This document shows, one piece after another, positions 54,346 through 62,449 of a stretch of DNA of 64,000 nt; the stretch's first letter is position 1; each line of letters starts with the position of its first letter. The position numbers and the translations under genes are program-made. The notes beneath the pieces are model-generated. The model worked only from the letters and a program-made list of their open reading frames with translations. It was not told the DNA's origin and made no database searches. Location: positions 1-64,000 of the forward strand of contig NZ_JAANTH010000001.1 in assembly GCF_011734195.1 (NCBI RefSeq), read 5' to 3'. Source of the DNA: Halobacterium sp. R2-5 (lineage in GTDB: Archaea; Halobacteriota; Halobacteria; Halobacteriales; Halobacteriaceae).

Positions 54346-54490
54346 CCGCTAATCGCTCAGCACACCGGCGGGTTCTGCGCTAGTACCGGTGAGAAGGTAA
54401 ATCGGGATGAGATACGTGAGGGGCCGCGTCGCCCCCGTCACGCCTGCGAAACGCGACGGATGGCGGTGGAATCGTCGGGAACGGGTCGTG

Positions 54491-54994
54491 CTACTCGATG
54501 CTTCGAAGGTGGGTAGCGATACTGTCGTAGTCTCCGGCGACGCCCTGTTCAGTGAATCGGTAGGTCTCTTCTGCGGTCTCGATGTTCAGGACTTCCACGG
54601 TGCCGTGTTCTGTACGGGAGAACACGATAGTTCCCACGCCGGCGAGGACACCGGAGAGAACACCACCACCGCTCACCGCGTTGAACCCGGGTTCGAGTCC
54701 AGTTGAGGAACCGAAATGGAGCGGTGCACGACCGGCCATCGGGCTGACCCCGGACCACCCGGTGAAGTAGACGTAGACCCCGAGAGCGGTCATAAATATC
54801 GAGGTGAGCGCCAGGACGTAGGTTATCACGGCGAACCCGGTGAGTGTGTTCCGGGACACGTTCGTGATGTCCTCGTGCGGGATGGTTAGTCGTTCAGAGC
54901 CGTCGTAGATGACTGCATCGGCCGTAACGGATAGTTTGCCACCGTCTTCATCGATAATGTGTTCACCGAGTTGTGCAGTAGTTTCGAGTTCCAT
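54491..54994 (-). CDS. Two-TM membrane protein with soluble beta domains, 167 aa
   Basis: A 167-residue protein. N-terminal part (QLGEHIIDEDGGKLSVTADAVIYDGSERLTIPHEDITNV) resembles a PH-like domain; TM helices at about 52-78 and 105-125; then the tail (VEVLNIETAEETYRFTEQGV). The composition is less GC-rich than neighbours. It is bracketed by copies of repeat family 2. No family recognised. Confidence 0.65.
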   Translation of the reverse strand: MELETTAQLGEHIIDEDGGKLSVTADAVIYDGSERLTIPHEDITNVSRNTLTGFAVITYVLALTSIFMTALGVYVYFTGWSGVSPMAGRAPLHFGSSTGLEPGFNAVSGGGVLSGVLAGVGTIVFSRTEHGTVEVLNIETAEETYRFTEQGVAGDYDSIATHLRSIE

Positions 54995-55049
54995 GAATCT
55001 ACCCGAGAGTGAACCCACTTGTGTTTACGAGTATTACGCGCGTGAGGAG

Positions 55050-55115
55050 GTTAACAGTAGTTGAAAGTACGGTTTCTCTATTCAGCGCGAGAGCCGAAAC
55101 AGCCGGTCAGTAGAG
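55050..55115 (-). repeat. Dispersed repeat family 2, copy
   Basis: Same orientation as 54275-54345 with scattered differences. It lies between the two small membrane-protein genes, about 40 bases ahead of the 55153 start, so part of it could also act as promoter (GAATAGAGAAAC). Confidence 0.7.
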
Positions 55116-55152
55116 GGGAATATCTTATCGGCGCTGGAGTTCACGGTAGTGT

Positions 55153-55422
55153 ATGGGACTGAAGTCCGCCATTGGGAACCTCGCCGGATGGGGGCTGCTC
55201 GCGGGAGCGGTATTTGCGACAGGCGTCGTCGTCGTCGCCGTCGTAGAGAGCCTCTTGTGGGGACTCACCAGTGGACGGTTTCTCAGAATCTGGTTCTCGG
55301 CCGGGTTCGCCCTCACCGCTGGGTTCGTCGGGTACGTGGTCCGAAAACGTGTCGCTGGAAACGTGCTTCCACTGGATTACGATATCTCAGTCGCGTTCCG
55401 TGGTGGGCAAGGAGGGCTGTGA
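55153..55422 (+). CDS. Small two-TM membrane protein, 89 aa
   Basis: An 89-residue protein with two hydrophobic helices (about 10-36 and 47-66) and a basic-to-neutral tail (RKRVAGNVLPLDYDISVAF). AT-richer than core genome and flanked on both sides by repeat family 2 copies, suggesting that it came with the neighbouring 167-aa gene as a unit. No known relative. Confidence 0.55.
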   Translation: MGLKSAIGNLAGWGLLAGAVFATGVVVVAVVESLLWGLTSGRFLRIWFSAGFALTAGFVGYVVRKRVAGNVLPLDYDISVAFRGGQGGL

Positions 55423-55436
55423 CGTACTCGTACGTT

Positions 55437-55515
55437 CGCGCACCTACTTACCGATTCAGTCGCTTGAGCTTCAGTAATCCATCTGAATACAGAACTCGCG
55501 CTAGTAACTACTGGT
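55437..55515 (+). repeat. Dispersed repeat family 2, right-hand copy
   Basis: Begins with the same 22 bases (one mismatch) as the copy inside the integrative element at 44919. Inverted relative to the copy at 54275, so the two outer copies bracket a 1.2-kb segment like terminal inverted repeats. Confidence 0.7.
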
Positions 55516-55521
55516 AGAGAG

Positions 55522-56892
55522 CTACGCTTCGGGCTGGTCGTCCGCGAGGGACTCGTGGTCGGCGTCCTCGGCGGCTTCCTCCTCGGGCAGCCGACGGACG
55601 CGGGCCTTCATGATTCGCGTGTTCTCGACGCGCTCGGCCGTGAGCTCGACGTTCTCGAAGCGGAACGTCTCGTCCTCCTCGACCAGCCGGCCGGCGCGGT
55701 TGAAGATGAACCCCGCGATGGTCTCGAACTCCTCGCCCTCCGGCAGGTCGATGCCGAGAGCGTCGTTGACTTCCTCGATGTTCACCTCGCCCCGCACCCG
55801 GACGGTGTCGTCGTCCACGAAGTTGATGGGGAGCTCCTCTTCGCCCTCCAGGATTTCGCCGACGATCTCCTCCGTGATGTCCTCGGCTGTGAGCAGGCCC
55901 TCCGTGGTGCCGAACTCGTCGATGACGACGACGAGCTGGACGCGCTCGTCCTGCATCTCGCGGAGCAGGTCGTCGACGTTCTTCGACTCGGGGACGTGCA
56001 GCGTCGGCTCGATGAGGTCCCGGAGGTCGAGGTCCTCGCTCTCCCCGTAGAGGTACTCGCGGACGAGGTCTTCGAGGCTGACGACGCCGATGACGTTGTC
56101 GAGTTCGCCCTCGTAGACCGGGATGCGCTCGTGGCCGCCCTGCGTACACGTCTGGATGGCCTCCTCGATGGTGGCCTCCGTGGAGACGGCGTTCATGTCC
56201 AGCCGCGGCGTCATCACCTCCTTCGCGATGGTGTTGTTGAACCGGAAGATGCGCTGGAGCATCTCCCGTTCGTCCTCCTCGATGACGCCCTCGCGCTCCC
56301 CGGTCTTGATCATGTCCTGGATCTCGGAGCGCGTGACGTAGCTCGTCTCGATGGCGGCGCGACCGCCGGTCACCTGGTTCACCCACCGCGTCAGGTGGTC
56401 GAAGAGGACGACCAGCGGGTACAGCAGCCGCTCGGACCACTTCAGGGGGCTGGCGATGGTGAGCGCCCACGACTCCGTGTTCTCGACGGCGTAGGACTTC
56501 GGCGCGCTCTCCCCGAACAGCAGGACGAGCGCGGTGACGCCGAACGTCGCCGCGACCACCGCCTGCCCGTCGGAGAGGTAGTAGCCGAGCAGGCCGGTGG
56601 CGATGGAGGACATCGCGATGTTCACGAGGTTGTTCCCGACGAGAATCGTGATGAGCAGCCGGTGGGGGTCGGACTTGAGCTCCTCGACGAGCGCGCCGCC
56701 CGGGCGCCCCTCCTCTTTCAGCGCCTCGACGCGGTGCTGAGCGAGCGAGAACATCGCCAGCTCCGAGGAGGAGAAGAACGCCGACAGCCCCATCAGGACG
56801 ACCATCGCGACGACGCCGACGCCGACGATGACGTCCTGCGTGAGCTCGACACCGAACAGCAGTACCGCCGGTGAGAGCGAGAGAGTGCCCAT
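55522..56892 (-). CDS. CNNM/CorC-type membrane protein with CBS pair
   Basis: A 456-residue protein: DUF21/CNNM membrane domain (about 20-200, with FFSSSELAMFSL), two CBS domains (about 225-345; MTPRLDMNAV, ERIPVYEGELDNVIGVV), and a CorC/HlyC transporter-associated domain at the end (VRGEVNIEEVNDALGIDLPEGEEFETIAGFI). Linked to Mg2+ or Na+ extrusion. ATG at 56892 fits the first TM helix; the open frame upstream is not similar. Confidence 0.92.
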   Translation of the reverse strand: MGTLSLSPAVLLFGVELTQDVIVGVGVVAMVVLMGLSAFFSSSELAMFSLAQHRVEALKEEGRPGGALVEELKSDPHRLLITILVGNNLVNIAMSSIATGLLGYYLSDGQAVVAATFGVTALVLLFGESAPKSYAVENTESWALTIASPLKWSERLLYPLVVLFDHLTRWVNQVTGGRAAIETSYVTRSEIQDMIKTGEREGVIEEDEREMLQRIFRFNNTIAKEVMTPRLDMNAVSTEATIEEAIQTCTQGGHERIPVYEGELDNVIGVVSLEDLVREYLYGESEDLDLRDLIEPTLHVPESKNVDDLLREMQDERVQLVVVIDEFGTTEGLLTAEDITEEIVGEILEGEEELPINFVDDDTVRVRGEVNIEEVNDALGIDLPEGEEFETIAGFIFNRAGRLVEEDETFRFENVELTAERVENTRIMKARVRRLPEEEAAEDADHESLADDQPEA

Positions 56893-56998
56893 TCCAGTGT
56901 GCGAGGTTTTCGGCCCGCGGGTTAATAGTTTATTCACTGTACGCGCGGAGACCGCCGCGGGCGAAGCGTTTACCCGGGTTTCGGGCGAACAGACGCAC

Positions 56999-57289
56999 AT
57001 GAGCGCGCGAAACGCACCGCCGCGACCCGAGCACAGCGACGCCCACGTCACGCTCTACCGGCTGCAGGCGTGCCCGTTCTGCGAGCGCGTCGTCCGCAAG
57101 CTGGACGAACTCGACGTCGACTACCACTCGCGGTTCATCGAGCCGATGCACGCCGAGCGCAACGCCGTCAAGCGCGTCGTCGGCGCGCGCACGGTGCCCG
57201 CCATCGTCGACGACGAGACCGGCGTGGCGATGGCCGAGAGCGCGAACATCGTGGAGTACCTCGAAGCCACCTACGGGGGTGGGAACTGA
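56999..57289 (+). CDS. Glutaredoxin/GST N-terminal-type protein
   Basis: A 96-residue thioredoxin-fold protein with active site CPFC (residues about 25-28), cis-proline motif RTVPAIV and a C-terminal ESANIVEYLEATYG helix as in GST N-terminal domains. Likely thiol-disulfide exchange. Followed without gap (TGATG) by the peroxiredoxin-like gene, so they probably work together. Confidence 0.9.
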   Translation: MSARNAPPRPEHSDAHVTLYRLQACPFCERVVRKLDELDVDYHSRFIEPMHAERNAVKRVVGARTVPAIVDDETGVAMAESANIVEYLEATYGGGN

Positions 57290-57807
57290 TGGACCTCGAC
57301 TTCGAGGTTGTCGACCTCCCCGACGCTGACCACGTCGAAGCGGGCGAGGAAGCGCCGGCGTTCACGCGCCCGCTCGTGAACGCCGAGTACTGGGAGGACG
57401 TCGCGCTGTCGGACCTCCTCGACGACGGGCCCGTCCTGCTGGTGTTCACGCCGATGGACGGCGCGTTCCCGTCGACGTACATCTGGAACGAACTCCGCGA
57501 CCGCGGCGTCGAGGAGTACGGCGTCCAGGTCGCGGGCGTCTCCGTCTCGTCGCCGTACGAGCACAAGACCACTATCGAGGAGCGCGGCATCGAGGAGTTC
57601 GCGGGGCTGTTCAGCGACCCGCAGAACGGCGTCGCCGAGCAGTACGGCGTCAGCCACGACCTCGACGGGATGGCGGGCGTCAGCGAGGCCCGGCCCGCGG
57701 TGTTCCTCGTCGCCGCGGACGGTACCGTCGAGTACGCGTGGGCGGCCGACGAGTGGCCGAGCTTCCCCGAGTACGACGACGTCGAAGCCGCGCTCGCCGA
57801 ACTGTAA
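57289..57807 (+). CDS. Cysteine-free peroxiredoxin-like protein
   Basis: A 172-residue AhpC/TSA-fold protein (GEEAPAFTRPLV, PVLLVFTPMDGAFPSTYIWNELRD, VAGVSVSSPYEHKTTIEE). In active peroxiredoxins the PxxxT/SxxC loop holds a catalytic cysteine; here that loop reads TPMDGAFPSTYIWN and the protein has no cysteine at all. It may be a redox-inert partner or sensor. Start overlaps the glutaredoxin stop (TGATG). Confidence 0.8.
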   Translation: MDLDFEVVDLPDADHVEAGEEAPAFTRPLVNAEYWEDVALSDLLDDGPVLLVFTPMDGAFPSTYIWNELRDRGVEEYGVQVAGVSVSSPYEHKTTIEERGIEEFAGLFSDPQNGVAEQYGVSHDLDGMAGVSEARPAVFLVAADGTVEYAWAADEWPSFPEYDDVEAALAEL

Positions 57808-57839
57808 CGCTTTTTCGCGCGGCGGCCGACCGTCCGCGC

Positions 57840-58436
57840 ATGGTTACCGACGCCGACCTCGACGAGGCCGCCGCGGCGCTCCGCGACGGCGGGCTCGTCG
57901 TCTTCCCGACGGAGACCGTGTACGGGCTCGCCGCGGACGCCCTCGACCCCGACGCGGTCGAGGCGGTCTTCGAGGCGAAGGGGAGGGACCGCGACAAGCC
58001 GCTGTCGTTCGCGTTCCCCGACCACGAGGCCGCACTCGACCACGTCGACGTGGGTGAGACCGAGCGCGCGTTCATGGCCGAGTTCCTGCCCGGTCCCGTC
58101 ACCGTCGTCGTCGAGAAGCGCGACAGCGTCCCGGACGTGCTCACGGGCGGCCGCGACCGCGTCGGCGTCCGCGTCCCCGACCACGACGTCGCGCTCGCGC
58201 TCCTCGACCGGGTGGCGCCGCTCACGGCGACGAGCGCGAACCTCTCCGGCGAACCGAGCGTCACGAACCCCGCCGACCTCGACCCCGAGTTCCGGGAGCG
58301 CGTCGACGCCGTCCTGGACGACGGCGAGACCGCGGGCGGGACGGGGAGCACGGTCGTCGACGTCGCGCGCGACGAGATTCTCCGCGAAGGCGCGGCCGGC
58401 GACGCCGTCCGCGAGTGGCTCGCCGAGCACGCCTGA
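57840..58436 (+). CDS. Sua5/YrdC-type threonylcarbamoyl-AMP synthase
   Basis: A 198-residue enzyme making threonylcarbamoyl-AMP for t6A in tRNA. FPTETVYGLAADA, KGRDRDKPLSF (KxR) and TATSANLSGEPS are diagnostic. Short YrdC form without the Sua5 C-terminal domain. A single-gene unit in the same direction as the redox pair. Confidence 0.94.
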   Translation: MVTDADLDEAAAALRDGGLVVFPTETVYGLAADALDPDAVEAVFEAKGRDRDKPLSFAFPDHEAALDHVDVGETERAFMAEFLPGPVTVVVEKRDSVPDVLTGGRDRVGVRVPDHDVALALLDRVAPLTATSANLSGEPSVTNPADLDPEFRERVDAVLDDGETAGGTGSTVVDVARDEILREGAAGDAVREWLAEHA

Positions 58437-58440
58437 GTTC

Positions 58441-59115
58441 TCAGTCGTCGCCGAGCGACAGCAGCGAGCCGAGCGTGCGCGTCTTCGTCCCGCAGCGGTC
58501 GCTGTACTCACAGGCGCCGCACTTCGCGTCGTCGTGGAGCCGCGGCGGCGGGCCGTCCAGCGATTGGGCCGCTCGAAGCGCGCGCCGGTAGGCGGCCTTC
58601 CGGCGGGTCGTCAGCGGCACTTTGCGGACGACGCCGTGGCGGGCGTACTCGACGTACGCGCGCTCGACGGGCTGATTCTCCCGCCACGCGAGCGCCTTCG
58701 CGGCGGCGACCGCGCGCACGGACTGGGGCGCCCACACCCCGGCTTCGGGTGGGCTCCCCGGCGTCACCACGGACGCCGCCAGCGGCCCCGTGTGGACTTT
58801 CCCCACGCGCCCGTGTGCGTCCTTCCCGCGGACGAACGCGGCGGTCTCCGAGGGGTCCGCGACCCCGGGGTGGCGGTCGAGGCTGACGCGCAGGTTCGAC
58901 CGGAACTCGGGGGGTTCGACCGCGAGGTCGTACGTCGCCAGCGCGGCGTCCGAGGCGACCGCGAGCGCGTCGTACTGGCCCGCGAGCTCGCGCGCGGTCT
59001 CGTGCTCTGGCGGCGGCTCGCGGTCCTCCCGGCGGGTGTAGTAGAGCTGGCGCGGACAGTACGCGGCGCGAGCGAGGTCGCTGAACGAGACAGAACCAGT
59101 GCGGTCGTCGGGCAC
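58441..59115 (-). CDS. Cas4-like protein outside any CRISPR locus
   Basis: A 224-residue protein with the Cas4-type cysteine arrangement: YCPRQLYY near the N-terminus and KCGACEYSDRCG near the C-terminus, which would hold a Fe-S cluster. The nuclease core is unclear: a convincing D...E-x-K set is not seen in the middle (AGVWAPQSVRAVAAAKALAW is present). No cas genes or CRISPR repeats are within this window. Probably a solo Cas4 with altered or lost nuclease function. Confidence 0.7.
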   Translation of the reverse strand: MPDDRTGSVSFSDLARAAYCPRQLYYTRREDREPPPEHETARELAGQYDALAVASDAALATYDLAVEPPEFRSNLRVSLDRHPGVADPSETAAFVRGKDAHGRVGKVHTGPLAASVVTPGSPPEAGVWAPQSVRAVAAAKALAWRENQPVERAYVEYARHGVVRKVPLTTRRKAAYRRALRAAQSLDGPPPRLHDDAKCGACEYSDRCGTKTRTLGSLLSLGDD

Positions 59116-59154
59116 GTCACGGGGTGGCCGCGTTCCCGTACTTGAACGTTCGCG

Positions 59155-59787
59155 CTACTTGGTGCGGGAGAGCCACCACGTCTCGACGGTCTCGGCGACG
59201 CCGACGAGGTGGACCTGCCCGAACACGCCGACGATGAGCGCGCCCAGCGAGTTGTACATCAGGTCCTTGACGGTGTCGTCGAGGCCGTGCTGGGCGAGCG
59301 GCATCTCCATCCCGGTCGCCTGCGAGAGGACGTCGAGGCCGAACTCGAACAGCTCCCAGACGACGCCGAACGACAGCACCACGACGAAGAGGTAGACGAA
59401 CGCGACCTCGCTCGGGATGGTGATGTCGTCGTGGTGGATGTCGACGGCGCGCGCGAACGTGTAGCCGACGCCCGCGACCAGCGACGCGGACAGCGAGTGC
59501 GTGACGTGGTCCCACCACGGAAGGTGGACGTACAGCCCCGAGGAGCCGAGGACGTGGAGGAAGACGGCGGCAGTGATCCAGAGCGCGAGCCACGGGTCCA
59601 GCGGCAGGTCGTAGCGCCGCTCTAAGAGCGCGGGGACGAACGTGATGACGAGCGTGATCGAGCCGTTCACGACGGCCTTCGAGTTCCCCTCCAGGAACCC
59701 GAAGACGACGAGTCCGGCGAGCACGAACTGCATCGCGCGCGTGATGGCGCGCTGGGTCGCGGGGGCGGGCCGCGGGAGCAGCGTCAT
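59155..59787 (-). CDS. Polytopic membrane protein, 210 aa
   Basis: A 210-residue protein with about five TM helices. WWDHVTHSLSASLVAGVGY and SFGVVWELFEFGLD include conserved-looking His and Glu residues as in the DUF2238/YjdJ-type family. Its start overlaps the stop of the upstream membrane protein by 4 bases (two-gene operon). Function unknown. Confidence 0.75.
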   Translation of the reverse strand: MTLLPRPAPATQRAITRAMQFVLAGLVVFGFLEGNSKAVVNGSITLVITFVPALLERRYDLPLDPWLALWITAAVFLHVLGSSGLYVHLPWWDHVTHSLSASLVAGVGYTFARAVDIHHDDITIPSEVAFVYLFVVVLSFGVVWELFEFGLDVLSQATGMEMPLAQHGLDDTVKDLMYNSLGALIVGVFGQVHLVGVAETVETWWLSRTK

Positions 59788-60425
59788 ATCGGCACCACCC
59801 GCGAGAGCGCGCGGCGCAGCCAGCGGTCGCGGCGCCGGAAGTACGCGTCGAACAGCACGCCCGCGGCGAACCCGGCGAGGGTCACCCAGACGAACTCCGT
59901 CATCAGCGCCTCGTTCGTGGAGAGGTACGACGTGCCGAAGAACTCGTCGAGGTTCCAGCGCACGACCGCCCACGCGGCGCTAGAGGCGAGCGTCGCCATC
60001 ACGACGAGCACGACCGCGAACCAGTGCGTGACTTTCATCGCGGTGAACAGGTGGAGTTCGACGACGACGATGAGCGCGAGCGCGGCGAGCGCGAAGTACG
60101 TCGCGAACGCGCCGACGGTGCCGCCGAGCAGCCCGCGGACGAGAATCGGCAGCAAGGCGAGCACGAGCAGTTCCCACGGGAGCATCACGCTCCACTCGCG
60201 GAACGCGACCGGCGGCACGAGCACGATGACGCCGACGGCGGCGACGAACACCATCCACTGGTGGTCGAAGTCGACGACGCTGTCGGCGAACACGAGCGCG
60301 AGCACGCCGACGAGCAGCCACGCGAGCACGGCGTTCGTCCAGCTGTCCCGGAACAGCCGTTCGAAGACGCCCTCGGCGTACTCTGTGCTCGTCGGCCTGT
60401 CGGACTGGGAGCCGCCGTCGCTCAT
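59784..60425 (-). CDS. Polytopic membrane protein, 213 aa
   Basis: A 213-residue protein with six likely TM helices (starting around residue 35) and a short acidic N-tail. It is first in an operon with the 210-aa membrane protein. EFVWVTLAGFAAGVLFDAYFRRRDRW ends the membrane part. No family motif recognised. Confidence 0.7.
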   Translation of the reverse strand: MSDGGSQSDRPTSTEYAEGVFERLFRDSWTNAVLAWLLVGVLALVFADSVVDFDHQWMVFVAAVGVIVLVPPVAFREWSVMLPWELLVLALLPILVRGLLGGTVGAFATYFALAALALIVVVELHLFTAMKVTHWFAVVLVVMATLASSAAWAVVRWNLDEFFGTSYLSTNEALMTEFVWVTLAGFAAGVLFDAYFRRRDRWLRRALSRVVPI

Positions 60426-60473
60426 TCGTTCGTTCGGAGTGGCGTAGCCGACATAAAACCGCCGGCACCAGCG

Positions 60474-61061
60474 TCAGATGTCGATGTCGGTCTCCTGGCC
60501 TTCTGTGGCGCCGTCGAGGCCGTCCTCGTGGACGGAGCTGGTGAGGCGCTCGGAGAGTTCGCGGTCCTGGAGGGCGTTCTCGAACTCGGCGCGGTAGCGG
60601 TCGTTGACCCGCCGGAGCTCGGCCTGGGTCTCGACGACGCGCTGGGCGCGGCGGACGGCGTCCTCGTCGGCGTCGAGTTCGTCGGCGAGCGCGTCGGCGT
60701 CCGCGTCGCTCTCGCGGACTTGGTCGAGGTCGACGGGGACGTCGGTGTCGTCCTCGCGGAGCAGGTGGAGGTCGAAGCGGGCCTCCGTGACGGTCGCGGC
60801 GTCGGCCCCGAGCTCGTCCGCGATTTCGGCGTCGCTGTCCTCGCCGTAGAACCGCTCGACGAGTTCGGTGAGCTCGTCGACGGACAGCGACGTCTCGAAG
60901 TCGAGGTTCTTCCGCATCGCCGCGACCGTCTCCCGGAGCCGGGCTTCGACGTCGGCCTCGGACGCGAGCGAGCCGTGCGTGTCCTCCTGGGACTCGGTGA
61001 CGGTGTCGTCGTCGGCGACGTCGACGAAGATGTCCCGGAGCTCCTCGGTCTTCTCGTCCAT
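60474..61061 (-). CDS. cmi4: Conditioned medium-induced protein 4
   Basis: A 195-residue acidic, helical protein matching the haloarchaeal Cmi4 family, known from high-density or conditioned-medium experiments. A possible HTH region is DAEIADELGADAATVTEARFDL. Regulation and target are not evident from the sequence here. Divergent from the biotin transporter operon. Confidence 0.82.
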   Translation of the reverse strand: MDEKTEELRDIFVDVADDDTVTESQEDTHGSLASEADVEARLRETVAAMRKNLDFETSLSVDELTELVERFYGEDSDAEIADELGADAATVTEARFDLHLLREDDTDVPVDLDQVRESDADADALADELDADEDAVRRAQRVVETQAELRRVNDRYRAEFENALQDRELSERLTSSVHEDGLDGATEGQETDIDI

Positions 61062-61102
61062 TGGAATAGTAGCACACTAACGGAGCCGGCGACCATATGT
61101 CT

Positions 61103-61136
61103 GTTGACTTACCACGTAACGTGCCCGTAAACCGTT
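61103..61136 (+). promoter_or_regulatory. Candidate biotin operator/promoter
   Basis: CACGTAACGTG (61113-61123) is a perfect 5-1-5 palindrome flanked by TTAC (61109-61112) and CCCGTAA (61124-61130), giving an overall two-fold symmetric site of about 22 bp directly upstream of the bioY operon. It resembles BirA-type operators in layout (GTTGAC... GTAAACC). Confidence 0.35.
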
Positions 61137-61169
61137 CGTTTGAAGCAGGTTGACGAGAGTCGTCGGAGC

Positions 61170-61751
61170 GTGAGCGTCGAAACCGACTCCGTCGACCTCG
61201 TCGGCGAGCACGTCGCCGAGAACGTCGCCCGCGCGGCCGTCTTCGCGGCGCTCGCGGGCGCGTTCGCGTACGTATCGTTCCCGAACCCCGTCTCACCGGT
61301 GCCGGTGACGCTGCAGGTGCTCGGCGTGTTCCTCGCGGGCATCTACCTCGGCCCCGTCTGGGGCGGCGCCTCCCTCTCGCTGTACGTCGCCGCGGGCGCC
61401 GTCGGCGCGCCCGTCTTCGCCGGCGGGAGCGCGGGCCTCGGCGCGCTGCTCGGCCCCTACGGCGGCTACCTCTGGGCGTACCCCGTCGCCGCCGCCCTGA
61501 CCGGCCTTCTCGCGCACGGCACCGACGGCATCGACGCGCCCCGCGACGTCTCGGTCCCGCGGCTCGTCGCTGCGATGCTCGCGGGCACCGTCGTCGTCTA
61601 CGCGGGCGGCACGCTCGGCTACGCCGTCGTCCAGAACGTCGGGCTCTACCGCGCGTTCGTCGTCGCGGCGGTCGCGTTCGTTCCCGCGGAGGCGTTCAAG
61701 ATCGCGGCGGCGGTCGGCATCACGCGCACCGAGGACCTCGGCGCGGCCTGA
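61170..61751 (+). CDS. bioY: Biotin transporter S component BioY
   Basis: A 193-residue ECF-type biotin-binding membrane protein with six helices. NPVSPVPVTLQVLGVFLAG and GPYGGYLWAYPVAAALTG are typical. GTG at 61170 is preferred; a TTG 10 codons earlier is in frame. Start of an operon with EcfA and EcfT (TGATG overlap with the next gene). Confidence 0.93.
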   Translation: MSVETDSVDLVGEHVAENVARAAVFAALAGAFAYVSFPNPVSPVPVTLQVLGVFLAGIYLGPVWGGASLSLYVAAGAVGAPVFAGGSAGLGALLGPYGGYLWAYPVAAALTGLLAHGTDGIDAPRDVSVPRLVAAMLAGTVVVYAGGTLGYAVVQNVGLYRAFVVAAVAFVPAEAFKIAAAVGITRTEDLGAA

Positions 61752-62449
61752 TGCTCGCCGTCGACGACCTCACGCACCGCTACGGCGACACCGCCGCGCT
61801 CGACGGCGTCAGCCTCCGCGTCGCGGACGGCGAGTGCGTCGTGCTCGCGGGCGCGAACGGCTCCGGGAAGACCACGCTCGTCCGCCACCTCAACGGCCTG
61901 CTCGAACCCGACAGCGGCGGGGTGCGCGTGAACGGCACGCCCGTCCACGACGACCTCGTCGCGGCGCGCGCGAGCGTCGGGATGGTCTTCCAGGACCCCC
62001 GCGACGGCTTCGTCGGCGCGACCGTCGGCGCGGACGTCGCGTTCGGCCCGGAGAACCTCGGGCTGCCGCGCGCGGAAATCGACGAGCGCGTCGCGGAAGC
62101 CCTCGACGCCGTCGAGCTCGCGGGCCGCCGCGACGAGCGCATCGACGAGCTCTCCGGCGGCGAGCAGGCGCGGGTCGCCATCGCGGGCGCGCTCGCGATG
62201 GCTCCCGACCACCTCGTGCTCGACGAGCCGTTCGCGGGGCTGGACTGGCCCGCCCGCGAGTCCGTCCTCGACCGCTTACGCGCGCTCCACGACGCCGGGA
62301 CGAGCCTCGTCGTCGTCACCCACGACCTCCGCGACGTCTGGACGTTCGCGGACCGCGTCGTCGCGCTCGCCGACGGCGAAATCGCGGTCGACGGCCCGCC
62401 GGAGGAGGTCCGCGAGCGCCTCGCCGACCTCGGGGTGCGGCCGCCGTGA
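61751..62449 (+). CDS. ecfA: ECF transporter ATPase (EcfA/BioM)
   Basis: A 232-residue ABC ATPase with Walker A GANGSGKTT (about 35-43), Q-loop FQDPRDGF, signature ELSGGEQARV, Walker B LVLDEPFAG and switch HD. Energises biotin uptake with BioY and the T component. Overlaps both neighbours. Confidence 0.94.
   Translation: MLAVDDLTHRYGDTAALDGVSLRVADGECVVLAGANGSGKTTLVRHLNGLLEPDSGGVRVNGTPVHDDLVAARASVGMVFQDPRDGFVGATVGADVAFGPENLGLPRAEIDERVAEALDAVELAGRRDERIDELSGGEQARVAIAGALAMAPDHLVLDEPFAGLDWPARESVLDRLRALHDAGTSLVVVTHDLRDVWTFADRVVALADGEIAVDGPPEEVRERLADLGVRPP

Noticed and set aside
54275-55515. Intact insertion sequence
   Set aside because: No transposase in the bracketed segment; only repeats and two small membrane genes are seen.
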